64,000 bases of DNA from Panopea generosa (taxonomy: Eukaryota; Mollusca; Bivalvia; Adapedonta; Hiatellidae): the NCBI GenBank assembly GCA_029582155.1, contig CM055895.1, positions 45,748,750 to 45,812,749 on the forward strand, read 5' to 3'. Positions 58,801 through 64,000 of the stretch are shown here, in pieces (the stretch's first letter is position 1; the number at the start of each line of letters is the position of its first letter). Below the pieces are notes generated by a model. It made no database searches. It saw only the letters and a program-made list of their open reading frames with translations, and was not told the origin of the DNA. The position numbers were made by a program, and so were the translations under genes.

Positions 58801-60996
58801 GCTGACTTTATTAGATCACCTGAGACTCAATCGTAATGAAATATTGTATGCAGCTTTGGTACGTAAGGATGACTCAAAATTGTGAATTGCATGTGGGTGG
58901 GGACCAAAACTGTCAAATTCAAGGTAAACTTTAAAAATCTTCTTCTTACTATAGGAAGCACTGGGAAACAAATGGTGAGCATGAATATGGATGCATATGG
59001 GTCCTTTATAAAAATTGTGAATTGCATCTCCCTGGGTTTCTTGATTTGGCCCTTGGGGTGGGGTCTGAAATAAATTAAAGGTAAACTTTAAAAATCTTAT
59101 TCCTATTATAAGAAGCACTCAGAAAAAAATTGTTAGCATGATTATTTATGGCTATGGGTCTTTTATAACATTTGTGAATTTCATGTTCTCGAGACTCGTG
59201 AGGTGGGGCCTACTTTTCTAAATCTATATAAGAGAAAAAATCATAAAAACATTATTTCTTATGACTGAATAGACTTCTGTGAATTTATTTGCTGTGATTT
59301 GTTCTTGCTGACCTAATGGTTAATATCTATGTGAATTTCATTGTCCCTACCCCCGTGAGGTCTTAAGGGCAGCACCAAAATTGTCAAATTCAAGGTAAAA
59401 TTTAAAAATCGTCTTATAGGAAGCACTTAGTAACAAATTGTGAGCATGATTATTAATGCCTATGGGCCTTTTATGAAAACTGTGAATTTCATGCCCCAAG
59501 GTCTCACAGTTTGGTCCTGGGACGGGGCCTACTTTACTAAATCTATATAAGAGAAAATGATAAAAATCATTATTTCTTATGACTGAATAGAATTTTATGA
59601 ATGTTTTTTGGTATGATTTGTTTTTGCTGACATGATGGTAAGTACCTATATGAATTTCATGGTCCCCATCCATATGATGGCCTTAGAGGCAGGGCCAAAA
59701 AAGGCAAATTCAAGGTAAACTTAAAAATCTTCATTTTATTTTAAGAATCACTGGGAAATAATGGTAAGCATGATTATTGACAACTATTTATAAAAAAGTT
59801 TATAAAAGTTGTCAATTTCATGTCTGGTTGGGTTGCAAAAATTGGCCCTGGAGTGTGGCCTTCTTTACTAAATCTATAAAAGAAAAAAAGACAAAGACTG
59901 TCATTTCTTATGACTGAATAGGCTCATTTGAATGGTGTTTTTTGTTGTTGCAGACATGATGGTTAATACTTATTTCTTGCTCACTTTTTGATAAAATAAA
60001 ACTGATTGTAATTAATTGTGTTTATAGTACAATGTATTGCTAAAACCATTCTTGTAGGCGCCTTACTGACTATTTTTAAAAAAGCGAAAAAATATATTGA
60101 TGTCTACAATAAAACTGTACTTAGCATAGTACACATTATATTATTTATACACACTGAAAAACAATGAGTACAGAATACAAGTTTGGTCTAGTAACTCTTG
60201 CTCAGTATCCTCCCTTGCATAAACATGTGATACTATCACATGTGCTACGTATTGCATCATAAATCACTTCATCACGGTCAATATTGAGCGGCTATCAAGG
60301 GTGGCTTGTTTAGTACAGTTACTAAAAAAGTAATTTTAGTTTTATATGAACAATTCGTCGCTTACGTGCATTAAATTAGGTTCCAATTCATTAATATTTT
60401 GAGAGGAATAAAGGGGATGTTCTTAAAAACTATACAACCGCAAGCGGTTAATTTTTAACTGCATCCCCTATGGTTCCCAATACTATGTTTCTCTCTGAAG
60501 TTAATTGATCATATATTACCGACCAACGCATTTCCGAACAAGCTTCGTTACTCCTCGTTTTCTGCTGAAGCTGTCTATGGAAAGAGACGAACATTTATTT
60601 GTAAACAAAACCAGTTCTTAATTGTGTATTAATAATGTGCTTTATATTTATTTTTTCATTTGCAAAGTCTCTCAGTAATCAAATAAATATGTATTCTATC
60701 ATCTGGAATAATAAAACTTGACTTAAATTAAAACTAAAAACAACTGTTTTGGAAGTTTAATGAGCATATAATAAATATATTATTAGTGCTGATTGCTTAC
60801 TTTAGCTTCTGCATTTCTGTTGATACCATTATTTGTACAAATGATTGATTTTGGTCTGATTTTCATGACAGTGTGATGACAGAATTGCTGAATAGTATCC
60901 GAGATGACATTGGCTGTCTGTATAAGCTGACAGAGACGGTGGCCATGATGGATATGCTCGTGGCTTTTGCTCATGCATGCACTGTATCTGACTTCG
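23713..60996 (+). CDS. MSH4: MutS homologue 4, meiotic crossover factor; 5' sixteen coding exons
   Basis: Sixteen exons chain in phase with GT/AG sites to 1,867 coding bases (about 622 residues). Human MSH4 has 936, and the remaining part, holding the MutS V ATPase (Walker A, signature, Walker B), lies beyond the right edge. Order: a Ser/Thr/Gly-rich tail (residues 1-145), connector domain (about 145-300, [19 protein letters not shown]), and core/lever/clamp (about 300-622: [52 protein letters not shown]). As in other MSH4 proteins the mismatch-binding domain I is lacking. Expected role: with MSH5 as MutS-gamma, a sliding clamp on meiotic recombination intermediates that promotes crossovers. 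The coding frame is intact, so the gene looks active. Introns reach 8.4 kb and are packed with repeats. An acceptor (tttatttcag) at 23681-23690 just before the start implies an upstream untranslated exon. Confidence 0.93.
23882..24098 (-). mobile_element. SINE family A copy in MSH4 intron 1
   Basis: Plus strand reads in inverse: ATCCAAGAAGGTTAGCC, GTACTCAAGCACACCCCATC, ATGATAATGAGACGCAGTCG, then GCTACAGACTGAGCTAA, the inverse of the tRNA-like head. Confidence 0.8.
24532..24738 (+). CDS. MSH4: MSH4 coding exon 2
   Basis: Acceptor accatacag. Continues (N)[18 protein letters not shown], then a Ser/Gly/Thr-rich low-complexity tail like that of human MSH4. The donor used is TCTTCAG|gtccaa, because it alone gives the phase needed by exon 3. 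It is a weak donor, so this boundary is the least certain in the gene. Confidence 0.7.
24906..25066 (-). mobile_element. SINE family C copy
   Basis: Plus strand CTTCCTGGTTAGAACCAGTA, GTGTCTTGCTGAAGGACACC, GCGAACCCACGACCCTCC, GCCACTTGACCACGCGC. On the minus strand the last two give A- and B-box-like elements. Full-length reference for this family. Confidence 0.7.
25411..25638 (+). mobile_element. SINE family A copy, near full length
   Basis: Head CCAGATTAGCTCAGTTGGTA, B-box region AGTTTGAATCTCC, body GTAATGATTGATATATGACA and GCTGATTCGAATGG, with tail AAACAATCAA. Minor internal gap. Confidence 0.8.
25640..27558 (+). other. remainder of MSH4 intron 2
   Basis: About 1.9 kb of AT-rich sequence. 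A C run lies at 27350-27365. No further repeat family or exon recognised. Confidence 0.5.
27559..27750 (+). CDS. MSH4: MSH4 coding exon 3
   Basis: Acceptor gtttttcag, donor ATTGTTG|gtaaaa. Encodes [20 protein letters not shown] and further Ser/Thr/Pro/Arg-rich sequence ending ESSTIV. Corresponds to the variable tail just before [12 protein letters not shown]. Confidence 0.82.
28103..28416 (-). mobile_element. tRNA-derived SINE (family B), near full length
   Basis: Minus strand head GGACCGCAGCGTGGTCTAGT, B-box GGTCGTGGGTTCAATCCCCG, then body with ATTTTTAAAGTCTTTGG in inverse, and tail TTGAAAAGGACGCTAAACAC followed by ACAACAACAA. Lies in MSH4 intron 3. Confidence 0.85.
29320..29480 (-). mobile_element. 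SINE family D copy (uninterrupted body and tail)
   Basis: Tail AATGGGGTTTAACAACATTT and CAACACATTTCAGG is directly followed by CAAGTTTTACTGTTGGAGAG and TTTCCGCAAATAACTGG. No tRNA-like head. Serves as the empty site for the pogo insertion at 8967. Confidence 0.75.
29665..29813 (+). CDS. MSH4: MSH4 coding exon 4
   Basis: Acceptor ttctgtacag, donor GTGGAG|gttgtg. Encodes [20 protein letters not shown], nearly identical to human [19 protein letters not shown], then [20 protein letters not shown]. Start of the connector domain. Confidence 0.93.
30200..31325. mobile_element. mollusc-type repeat (AGCTCACTTAAAAACGAAG ... CCCCTCTTG)
   Basis: Starts TTTAGCTCACTTAAAAACGA, then GTGATCGCCCTGTGTCTGC. Internal units of about 120 bp repeat ACCAAGATTGTTCAAGCTG and TGTTGTGATTTG. 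Ends GTGAGCAATACAGAGTC and GCCCCTCTTGTATTG. Ends inverted over AGCTCACTT / AGTGAGC. In MSH4 intron 4, no coding capacity. Confidence 0.75.
31567..31690 (+). CDS. MSH4: MSH4 coding exon 5
   Basis: Acceptor attttttag, donor ACAAAAG|gtaaat, phase 0 in, 1 out. [16 protein letters not shown] and [12 protein letters not shown] match human EIIMSNTACAV and [12 protein letters not shown]. Confidence 0.93.
32502..32568 (+). CDS. MSH4: MSH4 coding exon 6
   Basis: Acceptor gtttactcag, donor TCATCAAA|gtaagt. [20 protein letters not shown] parallels human [20 protein letters not shown]. Confidence 0.92.
32818..33056 (+). mobile_element. SINE family A copy
   Basis: Head GACCCGGTTAGCTCAATCAG, B-box region GAGTTTGAACACCC, body TTATCAGTTACTTGAGGAG, tail GATGGCATAAAAATGATGC and ACAAACAAA. 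In MSH4 intron 6. Confidence 0.8.
33272..33393 (+). CDS. MSH4: MSH4 coding exon 7
   Basis: Acceptor aaaactacag, donor ATGATAG|gtatgc. [20 protein letters not shown] then [16 protein letters not shown], close to human [20 protein letters not shown]. A 17-base copy of its acceptor and first codons lies 97 bp upstream. Confidence 0.93.
33890..34170. mobile_element. small mollusc-type repeat (AAGCTCGCCGGGACG ... CTCTTGTTT)
   Basis: Begins AAGCTCGCCGGGACGAAGTC and ends AGACGCCCAGAGGCGAGCTT, an inverted match over AAGCTCGCC, followed by AACTCTTGTTT. About 280 bp, no ORF. Confidence 0.65.
34214..34264. repeat. 22-bp tandem duplication
   Basis: GAAATTTTGAAAATTTACTT occurs twice and begins a third time. 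Confidence 0.9.
34467..35344. mobile_element. mollusc-type repeat (TTTTAGCTCTACTGGCC ... CCCTCTTGTTT)
   Basis: Starts TAGCTCTACTGGCCAAAGGC, then CGTTGTCCGTCGTCTG; ends GAGTCAGTAGAGCGTCCTC and GGCCCTCTTGTTT. Two ~550 bp internal units share ACTTCACATGGATGTT and GCATAGGAGACTATACAGAA. Ends inverted over CTCTACTG / CAGTAGAG. Confidence 0.75.
35345..36844 (+). other. part of MSH4 intron 7, nothing recognised
   Basis: AT-rich with several T runs. A weak CTGTCAAGTGGATAAGTCGC near 35845 resembles the pogo-MITE phrase. No exon or clear repeat. Confidence 0.45.
36845..37045 (-). pseudogene. GIY-YIG-type endonuclease C-terminal remnant, probably Penelope-like retroelement
   Basis: On the minus strand [17 protein letters not shown] resembles the (GH)xI(D)xxxVKVLxxExN region near the end of the GIY-YIG endonuclease of Penelope-like elements. 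Only a short, broken 3' piece is present. It is an old fossil in MSH4 intron 7. Identification rests on short motif memory, so it is tentative. Confidence 0.4.
37541..37684 (+). CDS. MSH4: MSH4 coding exon 8
   Basis: Acceptor gcatattttag, donor CCATCAG|gtaatc. [12 protein letters not shown], then [20 protein letters not shown], matching human [20 protein letters not shown]. Start of the MutS core domain. Confidence 0.93.
37853..38143 (-). mobile_element. SINE family B copy
   Basis: Same order as 28103-28416 with about 90% shared text (for example TATCGCGACGGTGTCTAC, GACACATGGTATGATTCCC, GGGGATTGAACCCACGACC). Head shortened. In MSH4 intron 8. Confidence 0.85.
38476..38747 (+). CDS. MSH4: MSH4 coding exon 9
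   Basis: Acceptor cttatttaag, donor TACAAG|gtattt. [60 protein letters not shown]: the longest and best-matching exon (human [21 protein letters not shown]). Confidence 0.93.
38799..40086 (-). mobile_element. SINE family B copy split by a ~1 kb repeat
   Basis: The tail and body half are at 38799-38994 (TTGTTGTTTGGTGTTTAATG ... CCTCGCAATGCTG). The head half, with GGATCGAACCCATGAC and ACTAGATCATCACTGCGGT, is at 40010-40086. A short middle piece is lost at the insertion point. Confidence 0.7.
38995..40008. repeat. array of ~160 bp units (CTCAATAACTAGAG...) inside a SINE
   Basis: Four units starting near 38996, 39155, 39319 and 39478. Each has CTCAATAACTAGA, TATTCTTTATCAGAACTGA, AGCAAACTTACACAAAGTG, TCTATAAAATCTAGGCCAAG and GAGTTATGGCCCTTTAATTA. 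The right end is CCACTACTCTTGTT, similar to the CTCTTGTTT end of other mollusc-type repeats here. Confidence 0.8.
40708..41262. mobile_element. mollusc-type repeat (TTATGCCCCCGCC...)
   Basis: Starts TTATGCCCCCGCCATTTTCA with GTGCGTATAGTAGCACTGCT, then two ~120 bp units carrying ACATATTAATTAGGTG and CTCTGATTGGCTGA. In MSH4 intron 9. Confidence 0.65.
41473..41592 (+). CDS. MSH4: MSH4 coding exon 10
   Basis: Acceptor aaaaaaaaag, with a poor polypyrimidine tract, and donor GTAAAG|gtatta, phase 0 on both sides. [40 protein letters not shown] matches human [23 protein letters not shown]. Confidence 0.92.
41921..42050 (-). mobile_element. SINE family C copy
   Basis: Plus strand TGCTTCCTGGGTAGAACCAG, GGGGAATTGAATCTGGC, CCATTACACTATTGCCCGG. 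In the intron before microexon 11. Confidence 0.6.
42366..42378 (+). CDS. MSH4: MSH4 microexon 11 (13 nt)
   Basis: CCAAATATTAACG between acceptor tttgttgcag and donor gtaatg. It encodes PNIN plus one base. Without it exon 10 and exon 12 are out of phase and the conserved SNIN(E/G) of human AVRSNINEFLDIARR would be missing; with it the product reads [15 protein letters not shown]. Confidence 0.85.
43190..45530. repeat. ~165 bp tandem array with TGACCTTGA half sites, in a mollusc-type element
   Basis: About thirteen units, each with CATGACAAAGTTACAGGCC, GACACGAAATCTCA, CAGACTCAAAGTGTTGTCAA, AGTGTGACCTTGACCTTTGA, GGTACGGGTGTGGGTCTTA and GTCATGTTATGTTGATCATT. Bounded by AACAAGAAATGTCACTG at the left and by GGACGGAAGGACAGATACTG plus a G run at the right. 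In MSH4 intron 11. No coding capacity despite open stretches. Confidence 0.88.
45655..45708 (+). CDS. MSH4: MSH4 coding exon 12
   Basis: Acceptor tttttctacag, donor ATTGCAG|gtacca. [18 protein letters not shown] matches human [17 protein letters not shown]. Confidence 0.93.
45745..46680 (+). other. part of MSH4 intron 12, nothing recognised
   Basis: AT-rich, no repeat family or exon. Short direct repeats such as CAATTACTGAAAAGTGAAGT / AATAACTGAAAAGTAGAGT near 46000-46090. Confidence 0.45.
46681..47130. mobile_element. mollusc-type repeat (TTATGCTCCCCCAAAGGGGG...)
   Basis: Starts TTTATGCTCCCCCAAAGG, then AGCATATAGTCGTCGCTTCG and TCCGTCCGTGCAT. Two and a half ~155 bp units share GGAATTTTATGAAACTTGCT and AGTTATGGCCCTTTGATTAT. 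Confidence 0.75.
47640..48090. repeat. repeat with GGAGCATAACTC units, split by a piggyBac-type MITE
   Basis: Three phrases GTCTGGAGCATAACTACAAA, GTATGGAGCATAACTCAAAA and GTCCGGAACATAACTCAAAG mark units. The MITE fragment lies between the second and third. Confidence 0.6.
47889..48030. mobile_element. piggyBac-type MITE, partial copy
   Basis: Left end after TTAA (47885-47888) reads CCCTTTGCTCCATAAGC. The interior has GTGCAGGAAGTGTTCAGATT. The right end is missing. Relative of 898-1130. Confidence 0.65.
48401..48585 (+). CDS. MSH4: MSH4 coding exon 13
   Basis: Acceptor atggtaacag, donor GATCTG|gtagag. Begins with D where human has G (VDDIAG), then [37 protein letters not shown]: human LPLRTSFSSARGFFIQM, FIKISKVKNSYSFTSA. 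Clamp/lever region. Confidence 0.92.
49160..49700. repeat. minisatellite (TTGGTCCACAATTCAGTTCATATTGC-type unit)
   Basis: About twelve degenerate units of 40-46 bp alternating TGCTTGGTCCACAGTTCAA, TCAGTCAATACCTATTGCAA and TACTTGGTCCACAATTCA. In MSH4 intron 13, near its 3' end. Apparent ORFs are repeat read-through. Confidence 0.88.
50010..50022 (+). CDS. MSH4: MSH4 microexon 14 (13 nt)
   Basis: ATAAAGATGAATG between acceptor ttcttatag and donor gtaagt. Encodes IKMN plus one base, exactly human ADL-IKMN-ERC, and gives the phase change (0 to 1) needed for exon 15. Confidence 0.87.
50551..50839 (+). mobile_element. SINE family A, reference-quality copy
   Basis: Head GCTTGATTAGCTCAGTCAGT, B-box GAGTTTGAATCCTTGC, body GTGATGATTGATGTACGACA, ACCGCTGATTCAAGTAGG, CAGGATCCCAGGAAACAGTT, GATGGCATAAAATGACGC, and tail (AATC)n. 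About 289 bp, the most complete of six copies. Confidence 0.88.
51290..52560. repeat. degenerate ~160 bp-unit repeat split by a TTAA MITE
   Basis: Contains GAGTTATGTCCCTTTATTTA, AACATCCGCTCAATAAGTC, GAGTTATGCCTCTTTATTTA and later units with TGATTGGCTTGATACTTTGC. Similar in style to the arrays at 21 and 39 kb but more decayed. Confidence 0.5.
51377..51798. mobile_element. piggyBac-like MITE with near-perfect terminal repeats
   Basis: Terminal repeats AGGCTCATTAAACTTCCGAA and, in inverse, AGCCTCATTAAACTTCCGAA. Flanked by TTAA at 51373-51376 and 51799-51802. 422 bp, no ORF. The ends are unlike those of the 898-1130 family. Confidence 0.82.
52807..52910. repeat. long poly-A followed closely by poly-G
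   Basis: An A run of about 44 bases, 30 bases of AT-rich sequence, then a G run of about 22 interrupted by one T. Run lengths may be assembly-limited. Confidence 0.9.
53090..56705. repeat. 46-bp minisatellite array 1
   Basis: About 78 copies of a 46 bp unit: GTTGGATACTTGGCACCTAT, GTTGCATTTGTTTCATAGCT, TCACAT. The first ~600 bp are more degenerate. Blocks of several units recur almost identically (for example around 53880-54200 and 55000-55300), showing segmental duplication within the array. In MSH4 intron 14. Plus-strand ORFs of 80-116 codons are repeat translations. Confidence 0.95.
56706..57150. mobile_element. repeat inserted between the two 46-bp arrays, (TTCA)n tail
   Basis: Starts within AAGTAGCACCTACAGTACAA, contains CATGTCGTAAGAAGCGAC and ends GTATGCCGTAAAACCC with a (TTCA)n tail. 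Looks like a SINE-like retroposon. It separates arrays whose units are homologous. Confidence 0.6.
57151..58360. repeat. 46-bp minisatellite array 2, diverged sister of array 1
   Basis: About 26 copies of TTTGTTACTTAGCACCTGTG, GTACACATGTCTCATACATT, CACTTG (46 bp). Aligned to the array 1 unit without gaps, 34 of 46 positions agree. A variant unit with GTATGGATATCTTAAACATT recurs every three to six units. Confidence 0.95.
58468..58513 (+). CDS. MSH4: MSH4 coding exon 15
   Basis: Acceptor tatttccacag, donor AGCAT|gtaagt. [15 protein letters not shown] matches human ERCQESLREIYHMTY. Separated from exon 14 by 8.4 kb of mainly tandem repeats. Confidence 0.92.
58812..59990. mobile_element. mollusc-type repeat, relative of 11499-12372
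   Basis: Starts GATCACCTGAGACTCAATCG, contains GTATGCAGCTTTGGTACGTA (the uninterrupted site), then about four units of 200-300 bp with AAATTCAAGGTAAACTTTAA, GGAAGCACTGGGAAACAAAT and GGGGCCTACTTTACTAAATC. In MSH4 intron 15. Confidence 0.75.
60872..60996 (+). CDS. MSH4: MSH4 coding exon 16 (last in window)
   Basis: Acceptor tttcatgacag, donor GACTTCG|gtaaaa, phase 2 in, 1 out. [37 protein letters not shown] matches human MLDMLLSFAHACTLSDY. The next human segment (VRPEFTDTLAIKQG) was not found before 64000. Confidence 0.93.
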
Positions 60997-61061
60997 GTAA
61001 AACAATTACTTCTCTCACAAGTTCTTGGAATTTTTTTACAGTTTATTATTAGCACTGAGTG

Positions 61062-61210
61062 CAGTCAAAGCTGTTGTAAGCAGCAAGTTGAGGGAAGGAG
61101 CAAAAAGGGGCCTTTTACATTTTATTGCTTAATACAAGTTAACTTGTTCTGAAAGCATAGAAAAAAATCTGGCTGCTTAATAGAGGTGACTGTTAACACA
61201 GGTTTGACTG
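61062..61210. mobile_element. pogo-type MITE (CAGTCAAA ends)
   Basis: Left end CAGTCAAAGCTGTTGTAAGC, right end in inverse CAGTCAAACCTGTGTTAACA. 149 bp, no ORF. Same family as 3152-3332 and the end of 8967. Confidence 0.75.
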
Positions 61211-61781
61211 TATATGATTTAGGTATAGGGTAATTCGCCCTTAAGTCGAACAGGTTATGTTTTTTTTCTTCAACACATACATTACACACCTGCTATGCCA
61301 GACTGTAAGCAACATGCGGATATTGTAGCTTATCCATGTACGCTTTGCAAGCATTATTTATGCAATATCTCTGATATAATGTATGAAAATGCTAAAAAAT
61401 TGTCGAATACCTATTTTCGTCCCTGAGACGAACACATTCACCCTTAACTTGAACGAGTTCGCCCTTAACTCGAATATATTTGACCATGAGTGATCTGCTA
61501 TATCTAAGATCTGTGGTTGAGGCGTCCAACTCTCGATCCAGAAGTCCTAGGATTGAAGCTTATTAGCGACATTCAGAGAAGGTAAAACATATAATTCGTA
61601 TTTTAAAAATAGCATCTTAGATGTGCAACGTGTATTATAATTAAAGAAATATACACATCTGTTTTATTTTGCTTATCAAATGGTACAACTATTCATTTAC
61701 TTACCTTGAATGAGCTGTAGGGGGTTTACTTGCAAATGTAACAGAGAACATGGGAATACTTCAATACAATAACTATATTAA

Positions 61782-61867
61782 CCCTTTACCCCATAGATAC
61801 GCGTTTTCCCGCACCAATCACAGAAGGCCTTTGAAAACAGTGCAGGAAGAGTTCAGATTGCTTGTAA
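61782..61867. mobile_element. piggyBac-type MITE, left half only
   Basis: After TTAA (61778-61781) it reads CCCTTTACCCCATAGATACG through GTGCAGGAAGAGTTCAGATT, very close to 898-980. The right half is missing. Confidence 0.7.
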
Positions 61868-62067
61868 CAATTATTGTGATTTATTCTCTTAAATTGTTTG
61901 ATTTGGTGTGCACTACTTTGGTGCCTTTACAGGCTTAAATATGACAAGGTGAAAGTAATTCATGCAGTCAAAGATAAGAATATTTAAGAGTAAAGAGATG
62001 AAAATATAGATATCATTATTTAATCACATATTATTAGATCAAGATAGACAACATAACATAACGTGGG

Positions 62068-62204
62068 CTTAATCATTAGTGTTTCAGATTGCAATCAAGA
62101 AGCGGCTTGTTTGATCCCCGCTTTATGATCATGCTGCGACAACTCTTGAGCAAGGACCTTAATATGTGTAGCTTAGCATTGGTTCTGTTCAGAAAACATA
62201 ATCC
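62068..62204 (+). mobile_element. SINE family C copy
   Basis: Head-like CATTAGTGTTTCAGATTGC, B-box GCTTGTTTGATCCCCGC, then CTTGAGCAAGGACCTTAA and TTGGTTCTGTTCAGAAA. Confidence 0.6.
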
Positions 62205-62267
62205 TCGCTGTAGTATGTATATGAAATATATGTGTAGATAGTTTACTTAAAACCTTTGGAGCCTTGG

Positions 62268-63264
62268 TACCGAGAGATATACACTGGCTTATTTAAAAGA
62301 CCACTTCCATCCAATGTTGATTTAAGCTTCTCAAAATATCTACTTAATAGCAGCCTTGTCATGGCCATGTGCCTGCCAGCAGCCATGCTTTCTGCAGAGC
62401 TCAAAGAGAATGTTGGGTGTCTGGTCTTTAGGCCACGCCAACACTCATTGGAAACAATTCCATCTAAAGATCATGATAAATATACATACATAACATTTAC
62501 ATTGTAGTTATTCAGTAATTATATTATTTCTAACTTCTATCTTTAAAGTTAAGATTTTAGAGTTTATTCTTGAAGAAACATAACTTTACATAAATATTGA
62601 AAAGAACAGAAAGCGAAAATTTAAATCATGCGTCGGACATAAAAAAAAAGTATGTACATTCAATGACTTAATTAATATTCATATGTCTCTGGTACGTTTT
62701 TTATGTCATGCGTAGGTTTTTTACCACATACATACAAGTCTTGAAGAAAACACAACACAACGAAATACGTGTTTAACAAAAAAAGCATGTAAAAGTAAAA
62801 AATATGTGAGGGATTGGATTTTCCCGCATGTCACTAGAAAATTATTTGAATGCACATGATCGTCTAGCTGTTTGTTTAAATGTTTGAAAATGAGTATTAC
62901 AACTGTTTTGTATTTATCAAAGCAAATACTTGTATAACATTTGATTTCAAAATACTGAATTTACCTTTAAAACTTATGCCCTCTGACTTAGCAAACTGGC
63001 CGGCAAATGCTAAAAATGCATGTTTTGAAAATCCAATACCCAAATCTGTCTCTTCATGGCATAGTCAATTAATTCTTACTCTTTTGGGAGACTTAATAGG
63101 GGTTGTCTCACCCACTTTGCCCCCAGCTTGACTTTGCCCATTTTCCTGTCATGCAACATCGTCACAGGAATGTTGTATCTCTTGGCTGCTGCCCACAGCC
63201 CCAAAGTGCTGTTGCGCACCTCCTGAATTGCCCTGCTCAACGCTTCGTCAGTGCAAGGGCGCAT
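62268..63264 (-). pseudogene. psq/CENP-B-type (pogo-like) transposase remnant, two pieces
   Basis: The minus-strand frame from 63264 reads MRPCTDEALSRAIQEVRNST then GLWAAAKRYNIPVTMLHDR, a psq helix-turn-helix, followed by GKVKLGAKW. Further text down to about 62966 matches the family (KHAFLAFAGQF-like) with frame breaks, ending at a gtaaat donor (62964). From 62463, after ctttag, the family text resumes: CWRGLKTRHPTFSLSSAESM, a CENP-B-type HTH region. The frame then runs out at about 62268, where an intact element would enter its DDE domain. An intron of about 500 bp is suggested. Old DNA transposon in MSH4 intron 16. Confidence 0.65.
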
Positions 63265-64000
63265 CTTGAATGAAAATAATAACAGCTCTTGGGAATGGTT
63301 TTATTACTACGGGCAATATGGGAAATATGGACAGTTTATTTTGCCACTAATCACAACTTGTATTACTTCCTGCTGACAATTTATTATCTGTGCGTAGCAA
63401 CATCTGCTGTATTATTTCAAATATACTCTCATAATGTTAATATACTGTGATAATATGGATTCAAAGAATATTATTAAGAATGGATGGAAACAGTCCCAGA
63501 ACTGATTGAACACATTGGATTTATAAAATGAACAACATAATTGACAATATTGGAGGACTTTATATATTCATATTTATACTGATTTACACTCAAACCCATG
63601 TTTGTTTATAATAGTCACTGCTTTCTGCACAATTGCTTCTTAACAAAAGAACCCTAAATTACAGAGACTGGAGTGGACCACCTCTTCTGTGGACTGGCTT
63701 CAATTTGCCTTAGAAAAATAGTTCCATCTACAAGAGACTAATTACACAACTCTGAAACCATTGCTGCATTTGAGCGTTTTAGATACGCCATACATCTACT
63801 GTCATCCTCTTGAATATAATGCTATGGCACGTGAATTGTGTATATTGTTTGGCTCTGGCTTAGCAACATATCCAGATCCAGTAGTCAATGACCTCTGTCC
63901 ATGATGGTGCATACCTACAGCATACAGAGAATACACTACAACTTTCTTCATTTTGTGACCAAAATATCTTTTACTGATTTACTGAATTAATAAGGAAAAA
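63265..64000 (+). other. MSH4 intron 16 (continues), nothing recognised
   Basis: No exon matching the next MSH4 segment and no clear repeat family. The window ends inside the gene. Confidence 0.5.

Noticed and set aside
62256-62507. 83-codon plus-strand frame
   Set aside because: It is antisense to the transposase remnant, whose minus-strand text matches a known family.

Overview
The window looks like nuclear DNA from a bivalve mollusc. It is AT-rich, intron-rich and full of tRNA-derived SINEs, short inverted-repeat transposons, minisatellites and mid-sized repeats with internal units of about 160 bp that begin or end with mollusc-style phrases (GTCCGTCGTC..., ...CCTCTTGTTT). Coding DNA is a very small fraction. 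The exact species cannot be told from the sequence.

Layout. (1) 1-3.64 kb: a G-rich minisatellite, a TTAA-flanked MITE, a second minisatellite split by a LINE 3' end, then, on the minus strand, two exons of a four-transmembrane claudin/PMP22-like gene whose remaining exons were not found. (2) 3.64-8.0 kb: intergenic DNA with decayed SINEs. (3) 8.0-16.6 kb, plus strand: a complete five-exon gene for the mitochondrial thiamine pyrophosphate carrier SLC25A19 (318 aa). Its introns hold a pogo/Tigger fragment inside a SINE, a MITE inside a larger repeat, and a 1.7 kb minisatellite. (4) 16.6-23.7 kb: intergenic DNA with a Tc1 remnant that keeps an apparent intron, nested MITEs, and an array of ~160 bp units. 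(5) 23.7-61.0 kb, plus strand: the first 16 coding exons of MSH4, the meiotic MutS homologue (about 622 residues). The coding parts total about 1.87 kb spread over 37 kb. Two of these exons are only 13 nt long. The ATPase domain exons must lie beyond the right edge. MSH4 introns carry very large tandem arrays, including two related 46 bp-unit arrays (about 3.6 and 1.2 kb) and a 2.3 kb array whose units each carry a TGACCTTGA nuclear-receptor-type half site. (6) 61-64 kb: intron of MSH4 with a MITE and a psq/CENP-B-type transposase remnant.

The three host genes have no obvious joint function. One is a membrane/junction-type protein, one a mitochondrial cofactor importer and one a meiotic crossover factor; they are neighbours only. 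All exon boundaries were derived by hand from open frames, GT/AG sites, phase agreement and remembered family sequences. No alignment or transcript data were available. I found no CRISPR array, rRNA, functional tRNA or intact virus-like element. The clearest new-looking observations are the paired 13-nt microexons, the hidden antisense claudin-like exon pair, the diverged sister arrays, the half-site array, and several nested insertions whose empty sites are present elsewhere in the same window.
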